DNA of 5,998 nucleotides from Tannerella sp. (GTDB lineage: Bacteria; Bacteroidota; Bacteroidia; Bacteroidales; Tannerellaceae): assembly GCA_031259505.1 (NCBI GenBank), contig JAIRLL010000293.1:1-5998 (forward strand), given 5' to 3'. The stretch's first letter is position 1, and every line of letters begins with the position of its first letter. Below the pieces are notes generated by a model. The model had not been told where the DNA came from and ran no database searches. It saw only the letters and a list, made by a program, of their open reading frames with translations. Below are positions 5,860 through 5,998 of the stretch, in pieces. The position numbers were made by a program, and so were the translations under genes.

Positions 5860-5998
5860 ATTTATCAGTGTATATTTGGACTCCATATATGTACATATGA
5901 TTTCTATATATGTATATATGAATTTCATATATCTATATATGATCTCCATATATGTATATATAGGTTTCATATATCTATATATGGTTTCCATATATGTA
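5860..5998. repeat. Tandem array of 21-bp AT-rich palindromic units, continuing past the right edge
   Basis: Units start at 5881, 5902, 5923, 5944, 5965 and 5986 (the last cut after 13 bp), with a decayed unit at 5860-5880. The consensus is YTYCATATATSTATATATGRT. Each unit holds a 16-nt near-palindrome, CATATAT-NN-ATATATG, followed by a variable 5-nt spacer. The palindrome centre alternates CT and GT in the last four units, giving a 42-bp higher-order period. The 21-bp period equals about two turns of B-DNA, placing all palindromes on one helix face. Possible roles are a protein-binding array, a slippage-prone minisatellite, or coding repeats read on the minus strand. Confidence 0.9.

Larger units (their letters stand above)
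5413..5998. other. 586-bp gene-poor stretch upstream of the sigma gene, with several repeat families
   Basis: I see no protein-coding gene that I would defend here. In order from the sigma gene it holds the AT-rich presumed promoter (to about 5500), a 7-bp tandem repeat (5555-5575), a roughly 100-bp inverted repeat (5591-5708), a T-rich spacer (5719-5760), a short hairpin (5822-5838), and a 21-bp palindromic tandem array reaching the window edge. Such a cluster of unrelated short repeats suggests a site that has accumulated mobile or replication-slippage debris. One open frame through the array is listed separately as doubtful. Confidence 0.7.
5755..5998 (-). other. Doubtful open frame reading the 21-bp array as heptad peptide repeats (5' end outside window)
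   Basis: The minus-strand frame is open from the window edge to TAA at 5755-5757. Because 21 bp is seven codons, it yields METIYRY, MKPIYTY, MEIIYRY, MKFIYTY, IEIICTY and MESKYTL. About 36 residues of non-repeat sequence follow (INSPGAVTC to the terminal SMDKK). ATG occurs at most unit starts, so no start can be chosen, and the frame continues upstream. The tail resembles no family I know and runs through the short hairpin region. I think it is more likely a by-product of the repeat than a gene, but coding use is not excluded. Confidence 0.2.

Noticed and set aside
5881..5998. CRISPR array reading of the 21-bp repeats
   Set aside because: The variable spacers are only about 5 nt and the repeats are low-complexity AT palindromes. 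CRISPR spacers are around 30 nt, and no cas gene is present.

Overview
The window looks like part of a Bacteroidota (Bacteroidales-type) genome. The evidence is gene content: a SusC/RagA-class TonB-dependent outer-membrane transporter behind a FecR-type anti-sigma factor and an ECF sigma factor. No gene start has a strong Shine-Dalgarno sequence, apart from a short GAAAGG touching the anti-sigma start. I cannot name genus or species.

Layout. All recognisable genes are on the minus strand and read right to left. (1) 5413-5998 is a 586-bp stretch with no convincing gene. It holds an AT-rich tandem array of 21-bp palindromic units running off the right edge, a roughly 100-bp imperfect inverted repeat, a short 7-bp tandem repeat and the probable sigma promoter region. 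(2) 4798-5412 is an ECF sigma factor. (3) 3564-4784, 13 bp downstream of it, is a membrane-spanning FecR-type anti-sigma factor. (4) 3412-3563 is a 152-bp gap with a strong 13-bp-stem hairpin and a motif also found upstream of the sigma gene. (5) 1-3411 is a SusC-like transporter of at least 1137 residues, cut by the left edge shortly before its expected C terminus.

How the genes work together. The transporter carries an N-terminal STN signalling domain before its CarboxypepD_reg-like domain and TonB box. This domain order, next to a FecR/ECF pair, is the known trans-envelope signalling arrangement. Substrate binding at the outer membrane is relayed by the STN domain to the periplasmic part of FecR. 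FecR then releases the sigma factor, which transcribes the transporter operon. A SusD-like lipoprotein and degradative enzymes would be expected beyond position 1, so the substrate cannot be read from this window.

The genes belong to a known class of regulated glycan- or nutrient-uptake locus. The least explained parts are the 21-bp palindrome array (5860-5998), which also reads as a heptad-repeat peptide, and the inverted repeat (5591-5708). I saw no tRNA, rRNA, CRISPR array or transposase gene.
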